DNA from: Vairimorpha apis BRL 01
Lineage: Eukaryota; Microsporidia; Nosematidae
DNA: 46,481 bases
Direction of reading: 5' to 3'
Assembly (NCBI GenBank): GCA_000447185.1
Contig: KE647364.1
Coordinates: 25,633-72,113 of the forward strand
Numbering within the stretch: the stretch's first letter is position 1; every line of letters begins with the position of its first letter. Below the pieces are notes generated by a model. That model saw only the letters and a program-made list of their open reading frames with translations. It was not told where the DNA came from and searched no databases. Shown piece by piece: positions 19,930-32,899 of this stretch. The position numbers and the translations under genes were made by a program.

Positions 19930-22900
19930 TATTAATGTGTTAAAAATAAAATAAAAATCTACATACTTGTGCTAAATTAAAATTTTATATAACATTTTAA
20001 AAAAGAGCTTTTTTACGATTAATATGTCTTTTATATATATTTTTTTCTATATTTTCATTTAACAAAAATTTTGACATGTTGAAATATAATGTTTTGTCAG
20101 ATTTAAACTATCAAATTTACAAAATCAAAATATGTTCATGTAATCATAAATTAAAATAAAAAATATTAGAAATATTTTAATGTTTTTTTTTAAGAAAATT
20201 AATTAACAATTAATATATAATGATAATTAAAATATTTAACTGATACATTTTTTCTTATTTTTTTAAATACATAAAAAACTATATTAAAAAAAGATTTATG
20301 TATATTTAGTTAGTTTATCAAATTTATTATTTTTATATCATTATAATAAAAAATGAGAATGTTAGTTTTACCGCATAGTTTTCCACAAAAACTTACATTT
20401 TGAAATTTTATATTGATAGTATATTTGTTTTTAGATTAAAACCTAATATAAATATAATAATAAAATATAGAAATTTATGATATTCGAAAAATTTGTAAAT
20501 ATAATTATGTAAACATTATATCGTTTATAAACACGTTTATGATAATATTAGAAATTATTATTAGATATTTAAAATGTTATTATAATAGTTTATTTTAAGA
20601 AATGAATTTTCAAATATAGTTTTTATATTAATTTTTAGAAAAAATCAATGAGATAATATAATATATTTTACTCTTTTTTAATTATAAAAATATAATATAG
20701 TAAGTAGACATAGTAAAATAAATATTTTCTTTGATTAAAAATCAGATCTTATTTTAAAAAATCTAAAACAGTTTAATCAATCTGAAAAGTTAGGTTACAC
20801 TATTTTTATAAACTGCAAAAAATTAAATTTTTATAAAAACAGTATTTATATAAAAAAATATTTTATTAACATTTACATCTAGATACTTGGTAGATTTTAT
20901 CTGCACAATTTTTTTATTTTAATAAATCTATTTGTTTAAAATTTATTTAAAGTTACTTAATATGTGTTTTATAAACAATTTAAAGCAAGAGATTTATAAT
21001 TTTTAAAATAAATTTTTTTTTGCTTTGAACGTTACACATACAGAAAACAAAAAATAAATAAATAAAATTTTTTCTTTTTAAGACAACCTAAATATTTGTA
21101 AAACTCAAGCAAATTTTGTTTTTAAATTTAAACTAAATAAAATAATAATCACTTAAAATTTTAAAACAAAACTATTATTAAATTTTAATACTAAAGAAAG
21201 CAACCAAACATTTTTTAAAAAAAATATGTATTTTTAATTTTGTAATAAGATTTAAATTTTGAATGCTTTTTGACATAACTTAGTATGATTTAAACTAAAT
21301 TTATCTTTATTGCATGTTTCATAATGCTTTAAACTTTTTTATATATATAATTGATTAATTAATTTTAATTTTTACATTTAAATGTTTAAACTATATGTCA
21401 AATATATCCGTATTATCTAATCCTTACATTTTAGCAATAAACTTAAATAGATAAATATTGCATGAACTAAATTTTATCATGTAGCAGCCTTTTCTTGTAT
21501 TATATTCTAACATAAAATTTTTACTATTAACATAAATGTCTACAATATTAAAATAGTTAAACTAGATATAGTATTATAAAACATACTGTTCATGTATGTC
21601 CGTAATTTTAAGTAAAAAAATATCGACAATCTAAGCATTTATATTAAAACAACTTATGTAAATATGATAAACAATATTTTTTAATTAACTTCATGAATTT
21701 TTCTGTTATAAAATACAATGTATATAATTAATTATATGAATATAATCTTTATATGTGTATGATTTAAAAAGTTACAATTTAATAGTTCTTTTCTGATAGT
21801 ATAAGAGCCATCATAAGATTCTAAAATAAATTGAATATAATTTTATCGTGTTTATATAGATCATTTAAAATAATATATTTTACGTCTTTTATTAAAATTT
21901 TAGATTGGTATTAGCTTAAAAAATGATTAAACACAGTTTGTATAATGACAACATAATATTTTTACACATTTAAAATTTATAAAATTTATGAAAATATACT
22001 TTTAATAGATTTTAAATTTTTAATACCAATTAATATATGTGTAAATTACTTATTGAAATAGTTTATTCCTATATTGTATTGAAAAATTATAAATTTTTAT
22101 TTATATATAATTTTGAAATCTTTTTTTTAAGATGGCACTTTTATATTTGACATGTTTGAATGAATATACAATACAAAATAATTTATTAATTTTATATGTC
22201 AAATAATTTAAATTTTTCTAAAAAAAAGATAAATAAATATTATAACAGCTCAAAGTAAAACAGTCATTTTATATCTATATTGCAATATTTTACTCAATAA
22301 ATTTTATAAGAGTTAGTTTATTGAAATTCAAAAAAAATGAATAAGAAAGAAAAAATTATAAATATGAATATTTGATAAAAATTTAAAGTATATAATATTA
22401 CCATATAGTTTAGTATATTAAATACTTATTTTAATAACAGTTCGTTTTAAAATATAAAACAAGTACAGTTATTGTTTATATTAAATATATGAAGTATATG
22501 TTTCGATTATTTAAAAAATGAAAGTGTTAATTCAAATTTTTAAATGTCCATAATGCTAAACTAATTTGTAGAAATGAAATCTACTGATAAAATATGTCAA
22601 AATAATTCTATATTTACAACAACAAATCGTCGAAACAAAAGATTATTGCTTCAAATTTATTGCTATACATAATTTATATCTTAACAAATAAATTCTTACA
22701 TATAAAACATTGTTAAAAAGAATCCAATAAAAAGAGCACATAAATTTAAAAATCTATATAAAAATCTCGTTAAAATTATGTAAGTACTCATAACATTTTA
22801 CATTTAAATCAAAATTTCATTATATTTATTGATTAAAAAATTATATCATTATTTATATATAAAAAAACTAGATATAAAATTAAATTACAACTAAAGATCT

Positions 22901-25570
22901 ATTAAAATAAATAAAAAATATTGTTTTGAATGATTTTAATATTTTAAATTAAGTGTGTTGTATTAATAAACATATGATTATGTTTCATAAATCTAGGATT
23001 CGTTTTTTAAATAAATGTTTAATTAATATATGATTTTAATAAAATAATTTAATTTTTGTTTTAATGAACATTAAGATAAAAACTTAAATAAAAAATTGAA
23101 ATACATACGAACAAATGATTTTACTACATTCATTAAGTCAATTAAATAATTAAAATTCGCGTTGTGTATTAGTAAAAAAATTAAATACATTTTATTAGTA
23201 GAAGCATTAAAAATAACCATATCAGACAAAAATTATTATTTAAAATTAAAATAGTTAAAATTATTAAAATAAGTAATACATTTAAAAAAATTGTTTGTAA
23301 ATTAAATTACAGGTACAATTTTTAGAAACTGATGAAAACAAGATAATATACAAATTTGTTACAATAAATAGAACTGACTAAATATTATTGTTGAACAATT
23401 AGAAATCAATGTTTAAAATAATTGAAGAGAGTATTTGCGTTTTTTATGATAATTAAGAAAACTTATTTTTATTAAAAAAATTATTATATCAAATATAATT
23501 TAAAGAAAAATTTATTATAAATAAAAATGTGTTTATCAAAATCATACAATATTGTTTTTAAGTATTTATAGAGTAAAGAAATGAAACATAAAGAGTGTTC
23601 TAACAAATTTCAAATAGTTTACAAAACTTCTTTAAATGTTGCTCTATGGTTTATTAAAAAATAATGATCTGAAAAATGTAATAAACTACTAAACCATTAA
23701 TCAATACATCAATAAAGATTCTCAGATACATATTAAGATTGTTGATTATTTAAAAGACTTTAACTTGTGGTTAAATTGGTGAAATATATATTTTTTATTT
23801 TATATAGGTTTTTAAACAAGTAAAGTACTTTAAAAAGTTATTTAAAATTATATTGTAACATAATTTATAAATTTAAATACTTGTTTATATTTTAATATTT
23901 TTCAAATATTAAATTTTTAATTTTTTAGATCAAAAAGAACTTTCAATATTTATATATTTTTGAAAATATATTAAAGTTAAATATTATTGAATCTATAAAG
24001 GAAAAAATTATATTATAAAATAAAATAATAAATTTTGTTATAAAAAATTAATTTCTATTTAATTAATCAAATTCTGTATAATATTGATATTAATAATAGT
24101 AATATAAATAAAATTATAATTATTAATATATGATTTTTTACCTATATCTAAGTATATTAGTATATTGAATAACATATGTGAAACATTATGTTTATTTTTA
24201 TGTTTAATTAACTAATTTTTTATTTCAAAAAATTATTTTTTTTAATGGTTTCATTTGATATTTATATTTTCAGTAGATATTATTATAGATAAGACATAAA
24301 AAAATTATTTGCACACATATTTTAACAACTCTAATACCATTTTATATCAAAAAAAATTGTAGATAAAATTTTATAAGAAAAATCTTGAGCATAATTTTGC
24401 ATCTAATTACTTTCAACAATATTAATAAAAGAACATTAAATTTAAGTATTTATATTTTTAATTTTTATCTATTTAACCTATTTTATTTATTTATCATTTT
24501 AATATATTTTATTTTGTAGAATTTTTAAACTATAAATAAATTTTACATTACCTACACACAACAGAGTTAATATAAATTACATATTAGCTAGTAGTAAACA
24601 TAATAAGACTATATTTTATTATTTTAAACATAAATATAAGCAGGTAAAGTCTTAAGTATAGAATTTATTCAGTTCTGGACTACTACATAAAAGTAAGTTC
24701 CCACACTATCAAAATATTTATTAGAATATTTTTTTGTCATAAAAACACACAAGTATTATTAAAAATAAAATAATTATATTAAAAAGATTAGAATTCATTC
24801 ATAATTAATTTAACACAATTTAAATTAAAGCAAATAAAATGAAGATGTCAAGATATAAGTAAAATATACTAAAAGATTATTAAAATTAAATAAATTAAAA
24901 ATGATACATATAAAGGCAAAACATGTAATTATGTGCAAATAAAATTTAATCGTTGAAAAAGTAAATATAATTATTTTTTTTAAAGAGTCTATAATCGCTT
25001 ATGCAAATGTACTTGAAGATATTAACGAAAAAAATTAAATGATAAAGTGCGAAAGAATATGTAAAAAAAAATATTTTAAAACATTTTATAGATTATTCTA
25101 AAAAATTTATTATTTAACATAAATAACAAAAATAACTAGCACGATTTAAAATCAAAACAAATAAAAGAATTTCTTTTTGGTAAGTATGAAAACTAATATT
25201 AAGTTATATTATATTTTAAAATTTTTTTAATTTTATTGTGGTATTTTGTTGTAGACTAATAAAAATAATATTTATTTATCAAAGACAAGAAAAAATAATA
25301 TCGATAATTTAAATTTTAAATTTTAAATTTTATTTTATAAATTTAATATAGTCTTATTGCATATATGAAAAAGAATTTTATAGCCGAAGCTTTATTTATA
25401 TGGTTTTTTATTATAAATTCATATAATGAAAAATAAAATAAGTTGTTAACCTATAATAAAAAATAAAATTTAATAAAAATAGAATAATGGTTTTATTTAC
25501 AAAATTTAGGTTTTAAATAAAAATAAAGATTAACTTAAATAAATAAATTATTTGTAAACAATTTTAAAAA
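19930..25570. other. A/T desert
   Basis: About 5.6 kb of very A/T-rich DNA with chance short frames only. I found no LTR palindrome, coding relic, tandem repeat or RNA gene. Confidence 0.55.
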
Positions 25571-25574
25571 ATAT

Positions 25575-25877
25575 ATGCAACATATTATTTTTGTTTTTGT
25601 ATCATTGTACGATAAAATAATAATTCAAAACAATAATTCAATATTTCTATATGTCGAAAACATATGTAATAGTGTTATAAAGATGTTGTATAAAATTGTT
25701 GTAAATCAATCGTTTAAAAATGTAATTTACACATTAAAGAAAACGATAACATTGCGAAAATGCACAAAATCTAAAAACTTAAAAAGATTTTTGAACTATA
25801 TTTTAAATAATTTGTTTAATAGTTTATGGAATTTTTTAACATTTAAATTATTTAATCTTATTAAAAACAATTTATAA
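25575..25877 (+). CDS. Possible small hypothetical gene
   Basis: An ATG-initiated frame of 100 codons (MQHIIFVFVSLYDKIIIQNN...) inside an otherwise gene-free desert. The N-terminal 20 residues are hydrophobic and the rest basic (KKTITLRKCTKSKNLKRFLN). At this base composition stops are very frequent, so 100 open codons are somewhat unexpected, and the stretch has more G and C than its flanks. No domain, homologue or promoter is visible. It may be a small gene, a fragment of one, or chance. Confidence 0.25.
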   Translation: MQHIIFVFVSLYDKIIIQNNNSIFLYVENICNSVIKMLYKIVVNQSFKNVIYTLKKTITLRKCTKSKNLKRFLNYILNNLFNSLWNFLTFKLFNLIKNNL

Positions 25878-25879
25878 AT

Positions 25880-28280
25880 TATATAAAACTGTATTAAATT
25901 AAATAAAATCAAGCAAATACTTGTATTAAATTATATATCTGGTTAGAATAGAACCAATAAAAAAAGAATTTATATATTATGAACAAATCATTATTTTAAA
26001 AACATATAAATTTGTTGCAATTTTTTTGTATTTTAAAAAACGAAATTATTTTTGCTAATTAATTATTTTACAAAAAATATATTTATCTTTACTTTTAATC
26101 AATAAAAATATATATCTAAAAAAATCAATGCATTAATTGAACAATCTTTAAAATTTACAGAATAAGGTTATAAAATATAATTAAAATGAAATAAGAATTG
26201 TATTTTAAGTATGAATTAAAAAACAAATATATTATATTTTAATAAATTTATAAACTTTCAAGGTTTATACTTAAGTTTTATTAAAAGATTTATATTTTTA
26301 TATAGTCTTTCTTTAAAACAAGATATTTTTGTAGCATTAACTTATAAACAATATCAAATTAAAATATAATTTAATAATTCATATAGCTGTAAAATTATTC
26401 ACGGATAATGATTATTTTACATCATATATTAATGTTTTATTTATTTTTTTAACAACAAATAAGTTTTTTAGAATATCAAAATTAATTTAATTATAAAATT
26501 AACTAAAAAACAAAAAAACATTTTCATAATAATTTTTTTGCTTATTTTATAATTAAAAAATGCTGATAATTCGATTAAGAGAAAAATAGAATTGAATATT
26601 TTTGTTGTTGTGGAATAGAATAAATTTTACTACCATAAATATATATTTATATTCTTAGTATTTAAAAATTGTTCGTTAAATAAAATTTTAAATTTTTGTA
26701 TCACGATTTAAAAGTTGTTTAATAAAAATTATATGTTATCAATAAAACTATTTAATATGTAAATTTTTTTAAGAGAAATTAATTTTAATATTGATTTCTA
26801 CAAATATTTTTTAATATTATACTAATAAAAGCAAAATTATTATTTACAATCTTAAATTGACTTATTTTAAACCGTTATTTTAAGTAAAGTAAATATTACT
26901 AAAATCATATACCTTATTATAAAAAATCTAATTTAATATTTAAAGATTTGATTTAATTATATTACTATTTAAATTTTTTTACACTTTAACAATCATTAAT
27001 GTTCATTTTTTTTGTAATTTTTTAAAAATTATAAAACAAATTTTTATAAAAACCATTATAATTGTTTTTTTGTAAGTTTAGATAAATATAATATTATGAA
27101 TGTTTTGTTACTTTTTATTAAAAGTTTTTTAGCGTTAAAATAATAATTAAATTGCATATATTTAATTTTTTGTTATCATTAATTAAATTATCTGAATTAT
27201 ATTATTTTTACATCTCATAAATGTCTATTTTAAAACCATAAGTTTTTACAAAAATTAGTTAATGTAAGTGAAAATTAATATGAACTTTTTTCAAAAATTT
27301 AAATGGTATTAATTATATATTTGTCTATTTTATAATTTTACTACTAAAATGTTAATAATTTAAAATTTTAATTTTTTTAAAGATGTTCATATATCAAATG
27401 TTTTATAATCATAAAAAATAAAAATGATTTAATTATAACGGTATTGATTGCAAAATAAATGTTGTTTTTTAATTCGTTAATAAATTTTAAATAAATATTG
27501 TAATAAGTTTAGTTTTCAAAAATAATAGTTTTTATTTATACATATAACATTAATAAATTGTTTAAGGAATTTTTATAAATTAAATCTTAGTGTAAAAAAT
27601 ATTATAACCTATAACTTTATACACTATAAATTTTATTAAAAATATATTTAAAATGCATTTTTACAAAATTTTATAACTTAAACATGATCTGAATTTTAAC
27701 ATTACTTTATGTTATTGAATACTATAAATTTTACAATTAATCAAAAACTATTAATAGATTTCAATATAAAGATGTATTTATGTTTTTTGTATTTTATTTA
27801 TGTAAGACTTTATATTATTAATTAAACCTCCTCTTTGAAATTGTAAAAATCTATAAACATTATCTATAAAAAAATTACATATTTACTTTATCTGTAAATA
27901 AATACTTTTAAAGAATATATATGTAATAAATATTATATATTTTTAAATTCTATTATTTTTTAAATGATAAAAAAAGATTATTTTTATTAAATAAAAAATA
28001 ATATGTTTAAATATTATATTCAATTTATAAAATAACACTGATTTTAAAATTTGCAATTTTTATGTATCTATAAATATTATATTTAAAGAATTTTTGTATT
28101 ATTTATTATTAGAATGTTTATTTTAATATTTCATCTCTAAAATTTTGCAAATTTTGTTTTTCATGATTTAATATCAAATTAAAATATACATTTAATTTGG
28201 TACAAATAAGTTTTGATATTTTTTAAATGTAGTATATAATTCACATATCAAACATTTTTTTAGAACAAGAAAAAACAAAA
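25880..28280. other. A/T desert
   Basis: Continuation of the desert up to the gypsy element; long A/T tracts and no supportable feature. Confidence 0.55.
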
Positions 28281-28289
28281 TATGTATAA

Positions 28290-28358
28290 AGATAATGTCA
28301 ATCAACGACACCTAAGAACGAAGAGATCATTATAGATGGACAACCTTAGAAGAGGATC
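28290..28358 (+). pseudogene. Possible pol 3' tail of an upstream gypsy copy
   Basis: The short G/C-containing stretch before the 5' LTR reads YRWTTLEEDL just ahead of the LTR start. This resembles the last pol residues before the 3' LTR in the element at 37.7 kb (RSWTHIKNLKM). If real, the LTR at 28359 also ended an older copy upstream. The match is short and tentative. Confidence 0.25.
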
Positions 28359-28608
28359 TGTGATAAAATAATTACCACATTGTTAATTTATTATTTTAAT
28401 ATATCGATTAATATATGCGCTACTTTATTTTATTTTTTAAAGTAATAGACATATAAATAAAGATTAACTTCTACCAATAAAGAAAGCAAAGAGAAAATAT
28501 GATAAACGTACCAACACACCATAAAAATTAAATAAAAAAACGTGTACGAACTGAGTCTCTTTTGAAAAGTTACCTAAGCTTTGATATTTTCCACACGACT
28601 TTCCCACA
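28359..28608 (+). repeat. 5' LTR of the 28-32 kb gypsy element
   Basis: Begins TGTGATAAAATAATTACCACA-like (terminal palindrome with one change); TATAAATAA at about 28456; leader with ATG at 28499. The end encodes ESLLKSYLSFDIFHTTFPH, aligned with KSLVKNYISFRALPQDFV of the 3' LTR. TTCTAGAA is lost (TTTTTTAAAG here). It differs from the 3' LTR by many substitutions, which points to an old insertion. Confidence 0.85.
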
Positions 28609-29480
28609 TTGAATTCAATAAAATAAGTCGACAGGAGACTATATATTGAATACTCAATTTAAACAAAAGGTCACATCTAGAGAAATGACCAGAGAGTATT
28701 ATGAGTTCGATGAAAACATTAAAGGAACCAATATTACTACCAAAATAAAACTTTATAACCTAAAAAATTTCAATGAGTATTGTCTACTCGAAGAGTTAAT
28801 AGGTTCGAAATGTTTCAAAGGCCAATGATTGGTCTGACTAAATTATGGGAAACGTATATTTCAATTTAATTAAAAACTAAAAAATAAAAATAAAGCTCAC
28901 ACATAATAGTTATGCTTATTTGAGACAAGAAATCAATACACTGATCTACTTAAGTCAAAAACTACTCTATACTATAAAAAATTGAACGTTATAAAACAAA
29001 ATGACTACATATTTATCCCTAAGTATTACAATGAAATATGTGATATAATTAAAATAATGTCAAAAATAAAGAAAGTAACGCAAAAAAGCGGAAAGAATGA
29101 TACATGATGCATTTTATATGAGACTGGGGAGTATACCATTTTAGAGATTGACAGGTAAATGAAGGTAATAGATAATTTTAAAGATATATTAAAATATATA
29201 AAAATGTTAGAAACTCACCTCATAACTCAGCAAAAGGTTAAAGACACGTTATCAAAGTAGCAAAAGATAAAGAAATGAAAATAACAGAAACAAATTCGAA
29301 TCGCACAATGTCGCTAAAAATAAATCAACTAAATTATGAAAAATACATAAAACAACATCTCATAAAACAAAAAATTGTTTTTAAAAAATAAAAACAACGA
29401 AGATTGTAATTAAAATGAAAGAGAAGGTAAAAATTTTAAAACGATAATTTTAACCGAAACTAACACTTAATAACCTTACT
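28609..29480 (+). pseudogene. gag remnant of the 28-32 kb gypsy element
   Basis: The frame 28646-28828 contains SREMTREYYEFDENIKGTNI then TTKIKLYNLKNFNEY, aligned with the gag segment SDYIEL...PGTGVTLKEKFLK of the 37.7 kb element. Downstream, lysine-rich broken frames run to about 29450. I see no CCHC zinc knuckle. Gag would assemble the particle and bind RNA. Confidence 0.6.
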
Positions 29481-29760
29481 GGATTAAGATACAAGGTAAG
29501 ACACAGGATAAAACATTTGACATGATTATAGATAGTGGCTTCGGCCATAACTTTATAAGAGAAGATGTTGCAATACGAGTAAACTGCATAATAATGATAC
29601 GAAACCGCCTAACGTATTATTTGTGGGAGAACAAAGCACAAGAGTAACTACGAATATATCAACAGAGCTAAACATTAACGGGAAAACATATCAAGTAAAT
29701 TTTTATATACTAGCAAAAATGCTAGTCTAATTGATTAAGATAAAAGATTATTAGTAATAA
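29480..29760 (+). pseudogene. Aspartic protease remnant (pol)
   Basis: TFDMIIDSGFGHNFIREDV contains the D-S-G catalytic triplet (29531-29539) in the hydrophobic context of retroviral-type aspartic proteases (usual D-[ST]-G). INGKTYQVNFYI follows. In LTR retrotransposons this enzyme cleaves Gag-Pol. The frame breaks on both sides. Confidence 0.7.
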
Positions 29761-29989
29761 ATAAAGAAAACATTGTTTTAATTATTAATAACCAAAAAAC
29801 TACTGATGAGTTAATTGATGAAAAATTGTGTGAAAAATATCGTTGTAGATGAAAGACGAAGTATATTTTGATTTTAATAAAAAGCTTTAGTATTATATCA
29901 AAATAATGATAAGTGTTCTAAATAACAAATAAGAAATCAATAAAATTATAATTTCTAAAGACTTATACCTAATTCAACATAAAGGATAC

Positions 29990-30720
29990 ATCGTTCCTGT
30001 AGTATACGTTGAAAAAAGAAAACAAGAAATTACAGATTGCTTAAAAGAAAACTAATGGAAACGAGTAATTCACCTTGTTCTAGTACAGTTTTCTATATTA
30101 AAAATAAAAATAATGATCTTAGTCTTGTGATAAATTACCAAATTATAAACAAATATGTTCTGGATGACCCATGGATTCTTCCAAAAATAGATGATTGTCT
30201 CATATATATGAGATCGAATAACTATTTCAATTAACTGGATTTACAAAATGGATTTAACCATTTAAAACAAAACGAGCAGTTAGAAAATTTACAGCGTTTA
30301 ACATATTCGGAAGACAATTTCAGTATAACGGTTACACTTTAGAATAAAACTGAGACTAAACTTGCTCCAACGATATGTTTCGGAAAATTTAGGTGTTGTA
30401 GCTAATTGTTTTGTCTATATAGATGATATAGTAATATACACAAAGACAAAAGAAAAAAATTAGAAATACAAAAAATCTTCTTACAAAAATTATTAGATCA
30501 TGAAATGAGAATAAACTTAGATAAATTAAAAATCAGGTAAAAGAAGTTATTGTTCTTGGCTATAAGGTAAATAATGAAGGAATATGTCTTATATTTACAG
30601 ACAAAACGAAAAAATTATTATACAGAGATGTAAAAACAAAGAAAGACGTAAAAAGATTAATGAGAAAATTAAATTGGTACAGAATATTTATTCCCAATAT
30701 GTCTGAAAAATATATATGAG
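29990..30720 (+). pseudogene. Reverse transcriptase remnant (pol, Ty3/gypsy type)
   Basis: METSNSPCSSTVFYIKNKNN corresponds to the S-P-W-x-S-P-x-V-x-V-x-K-K block, followed by LSLVINYQIINKYVLDDPW and LPKIDDCL (R-x-x-V-D-Y-R-x-L-N and P-L-P-x-I-D). Farther on, LDLQNGFNHLK matches the D-L-x-x-G-Y-x-Q-I block, and NCFVYIDDIVIYTKTKEKN contains the catalytic Y-I-D-D (30416-30427). RLMRKLNWYRIFIPNMSE is the connection motif. Frames change several times. Block spacing matches Ty3/gypsy RTs. Confidence 0.88.
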
Positions 30721-30779
30721 ATTAAGGATTTAGTAAAAACAAATAAAAACAATAAGAAAATAATTATTACAATAAAAAT

Positions 30780-31220
30780 GAAAGAATCAATTGATACAGT
30801 TGCTAAAATAATATTAAATGAAACAAAACATGAATTTCCAGATTATTCAAAAAAAATTACACCGGAATACGATGCATCTGATATAGGTATTGTTTTGAGA
30901 TAGGACGACAGAATAATAGGGTATTATTCAAAGAAGTTGCGGGGACCTTAATTGAACTAAGCATAGTTTAGAAAGAATACTTATTGATAGTATTAGGATT
31001 GATAAATTAAAAAAGAATCATCCAATGTAATTACATGAAAATTTACACGTATAAAAAATTTATACATATGATAACAAAAAACTGATTTATAGAATATTAA
31101 GATAGAAACTACTTCCTAACGAATTTTATCATCATATTTATCACATTCAAAGAGAACAAAATTCAATAGTAGATAATTTGTCCAGATGTCTAGTAGTAAC
31201 AACAGATGACAAAAAACCGA
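30780..31220 (+). pseudogene. RNase H remnant (pol)
   Basis: ITPEYDASDIGIVLR carries the first catalytic Asp in the usual D-A-S-x-x-G-I-G context (D at 30871). RIIGYYSKKLRGP (the Y-x-S-[RK]-x-L block) follows, and then RKEYLLIVLGLI, the E-K-E-x-L-A-I-V block. A late piece, HIQREQNSIVDNLSRCLV, matches the G-x-x-N-x-V-A-D-x-L-S-R end of the domain. Several stops interrupt it. Confidence 0.8.
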
Positions 31221-31259
31221 ATTAAATAAATTGGTATAAAAACATGTAAATGAAAAGCA

Positions 31260-32220
31260 AATGGAGAAATGGTTGTTAATAGTAAAAAACGTATTTTAAT
31301 CAAACCAACAGAATATGTAAACTTTATAAAGAAAATACATCTACTAATTTTATATAGACGAACAAATACTATCTACTATAACCTTAAGACATATTTTTAT
31401 ACCAAAAACTTGTACAAAATAATAAAAAGTGTAACGGAAACATATAAGACTTGCCTAAGAATAAAAATTAAATCTTTAAAAATTGATAAGAAAAATAAAA
31501 TCATTGCTAACTATAAATTTGAAAGAATATCGACAGACATTTATGAATCTTTTAAATTAAATGAATATAAATCCGACTTGTTAAGAGAGAAGAGGTATAT
31601 AATGCATATTACTGAGATAAACATTAGGTTTACAAGATTATATTTTCTTAAAATAATTGATACGAAAAATATAATATAAAAAATTAAAAAGTGGATTAAC
31701 GAATTATCAGAACCCAGATAAATCATTTCAGATAATGAAAAATAGTTTCGAAACCCTAAAATAACTAACTTTTTAAATTAAAATAAGATAAAATAAATTA
31801 TTGTATATGAATATACACAAAGTTAAAATAATATTTCTAAAGGAACAAATTAACTGATCACTGAAGCACTAACTATCAACAGTAGAAAAACTATTAAGGA
31901 AGCAATTGACGAAGCAAAACATTATCTAAGTAGTAATTATAATGAATATTTAAAACATCTACGTTCAAATGCTAATAGCTCTGACATTTGCAATATATTG
32001 AACCTTCCTATTGGAGAAGTGAAAAAACAATAGCCCATAGTAAAATATGTAAAAGATATAAAAATTGGTTACAATATGTACAAACGATTAGTTAATAGTG
32101 AAAAAATTTGGCCAAAATATGAACTAGCAACAAAATAAATTACAAGAATAGGTAAAAAGGGCTACTGGGTAAAATTAGACAACAGAAACCAGTTGGACCC
32201 ATAAAAAATATTAAATTTGT
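31260..32220 (+). pseudogene. Integrase remnant (pol)
   Basis: A 136-codon frame (31269-31679) contains the N-terminal H/C region (IHLLILYRRTNTIYYNL... TYKTCLRIK, with the second Cys of the finger lost), then FERISTDIYESF with the first catalytic Asp (31536-31538). The second Asp is in IISDNEKQF-like sequence at 31731-31733, 65 residues on, as usual for gypsy integrases. The expected catalytic Glu block reads NNISKGTN at about 31830, with Lys where Glu is expected. C-terminal sequences KEAIDEAKHYLSS and GYWVKLDNRNQL close the domain. The last motif recurs in the 37.7 kb element. Confidence 0.78.
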
Positions 32221-32234
32221 GAGAAATAGTAGTA

Positions 32235-32510
32235 TGTGGTAAAATAATTACCACATTGTTAAATTTAATTGTTCAATTTATTATTTTAACATATCATTTA
32301 ATTTATATGTTAATTATTTTATTTTCTAGAACAATAAAAATATAAATAGGAATTACCACCTATCGAGATAGCAAGTCGAAGAGAAATGAGAAACGTCTCA
32401 ATACAACATAAAAAGTAAAAAATATTTTCAATAAAAACAAAAATGTGCGAATTAAGTCTCTTGTGAAGAACTACATAAGCTTTAGAGCTCTTCCACAAGA
32501 CTTTGTCATA
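32235..32510 (+). repeat. 3' LTR of the 28-32 kb gypsy element
   Basis: Starts with the perfect palindrome TGTGGTA...TACCACA pattern (TGTGGTAAAATAATTACCACA region), carries TTCTAGAA at 32324-32331 and TATAAATAG at 32341, an ATG in the leader (32388), and encodes KSLVKNYISFRALPQDFV (32454-32507). Better preserved than the 5' LTR. Confidence 0.87.
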
Positions 32511-32899
32511 AGTTAAAAAATATAAAAATGAGCAAATATAGCCTTTAATAATAAGATTATATAAATTATATTAAAAACGAATCGTTTCATGAGATTACGA
32601 CAAGTTAAATAAAAACTTGCAAAAAAGACAAAATTTAAACTATGAAAATATTGTTGAATGAAAACTAAATAAAGTATGAAGTGTGAAAATTTTGTATTAT
32701 TACGGTCATCCAAAAAACAACATTTTAGCAGAAAATCAATTAATACAAATCAATTAATATGGTATTTTGAAATGGTGACAACAAGTATTTTAGAAACGTA
32801 GTAAATATAGAATTGACTGTAAAAGAGTTAATTTTAAAGTATTGTTTAATGTTTTATAGAAACCTTCATAAAGTTTTTGTTAGACAATATATTTGTAGC

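Larger units (their letters stand above)
28359..32510 (+). mobile_element. Ty3/gypsy-like LTR retrotransposon, decayed near full-length copy
   Basis: 4.15 kb bounded by direct repeats 28359-28608 and 32235-32510. Internal order is gag, aspartic protease, RT, RNase H, integrase, which is the Ty3/gypsy order (integrase last, unlike copia). Every domain is broken by stops and frameshifts. The flanks (GGATC / AGTTA) are not a duplication, so the ends have mutated or the copy recombined. Directly after the 5' LTR is TTGAATTCAA, shared with the other gag-bearing copies, instead of a TGG-type tRNA primer site. Confidence 0.9.

Noticed and set aside
24650..24720. Slightly G/C-richer patch in the desert
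   Set aside because: No open frame, palindrome or duplication; indistinguishable from noise.
31541..31726. 61-codon minus-strand frame
   Set aside because: Antisense to the integrase remnant.
32513..32713. 66-codon minus-strand frame
   Set aside because: Chance frame next to the LTR, no motif.
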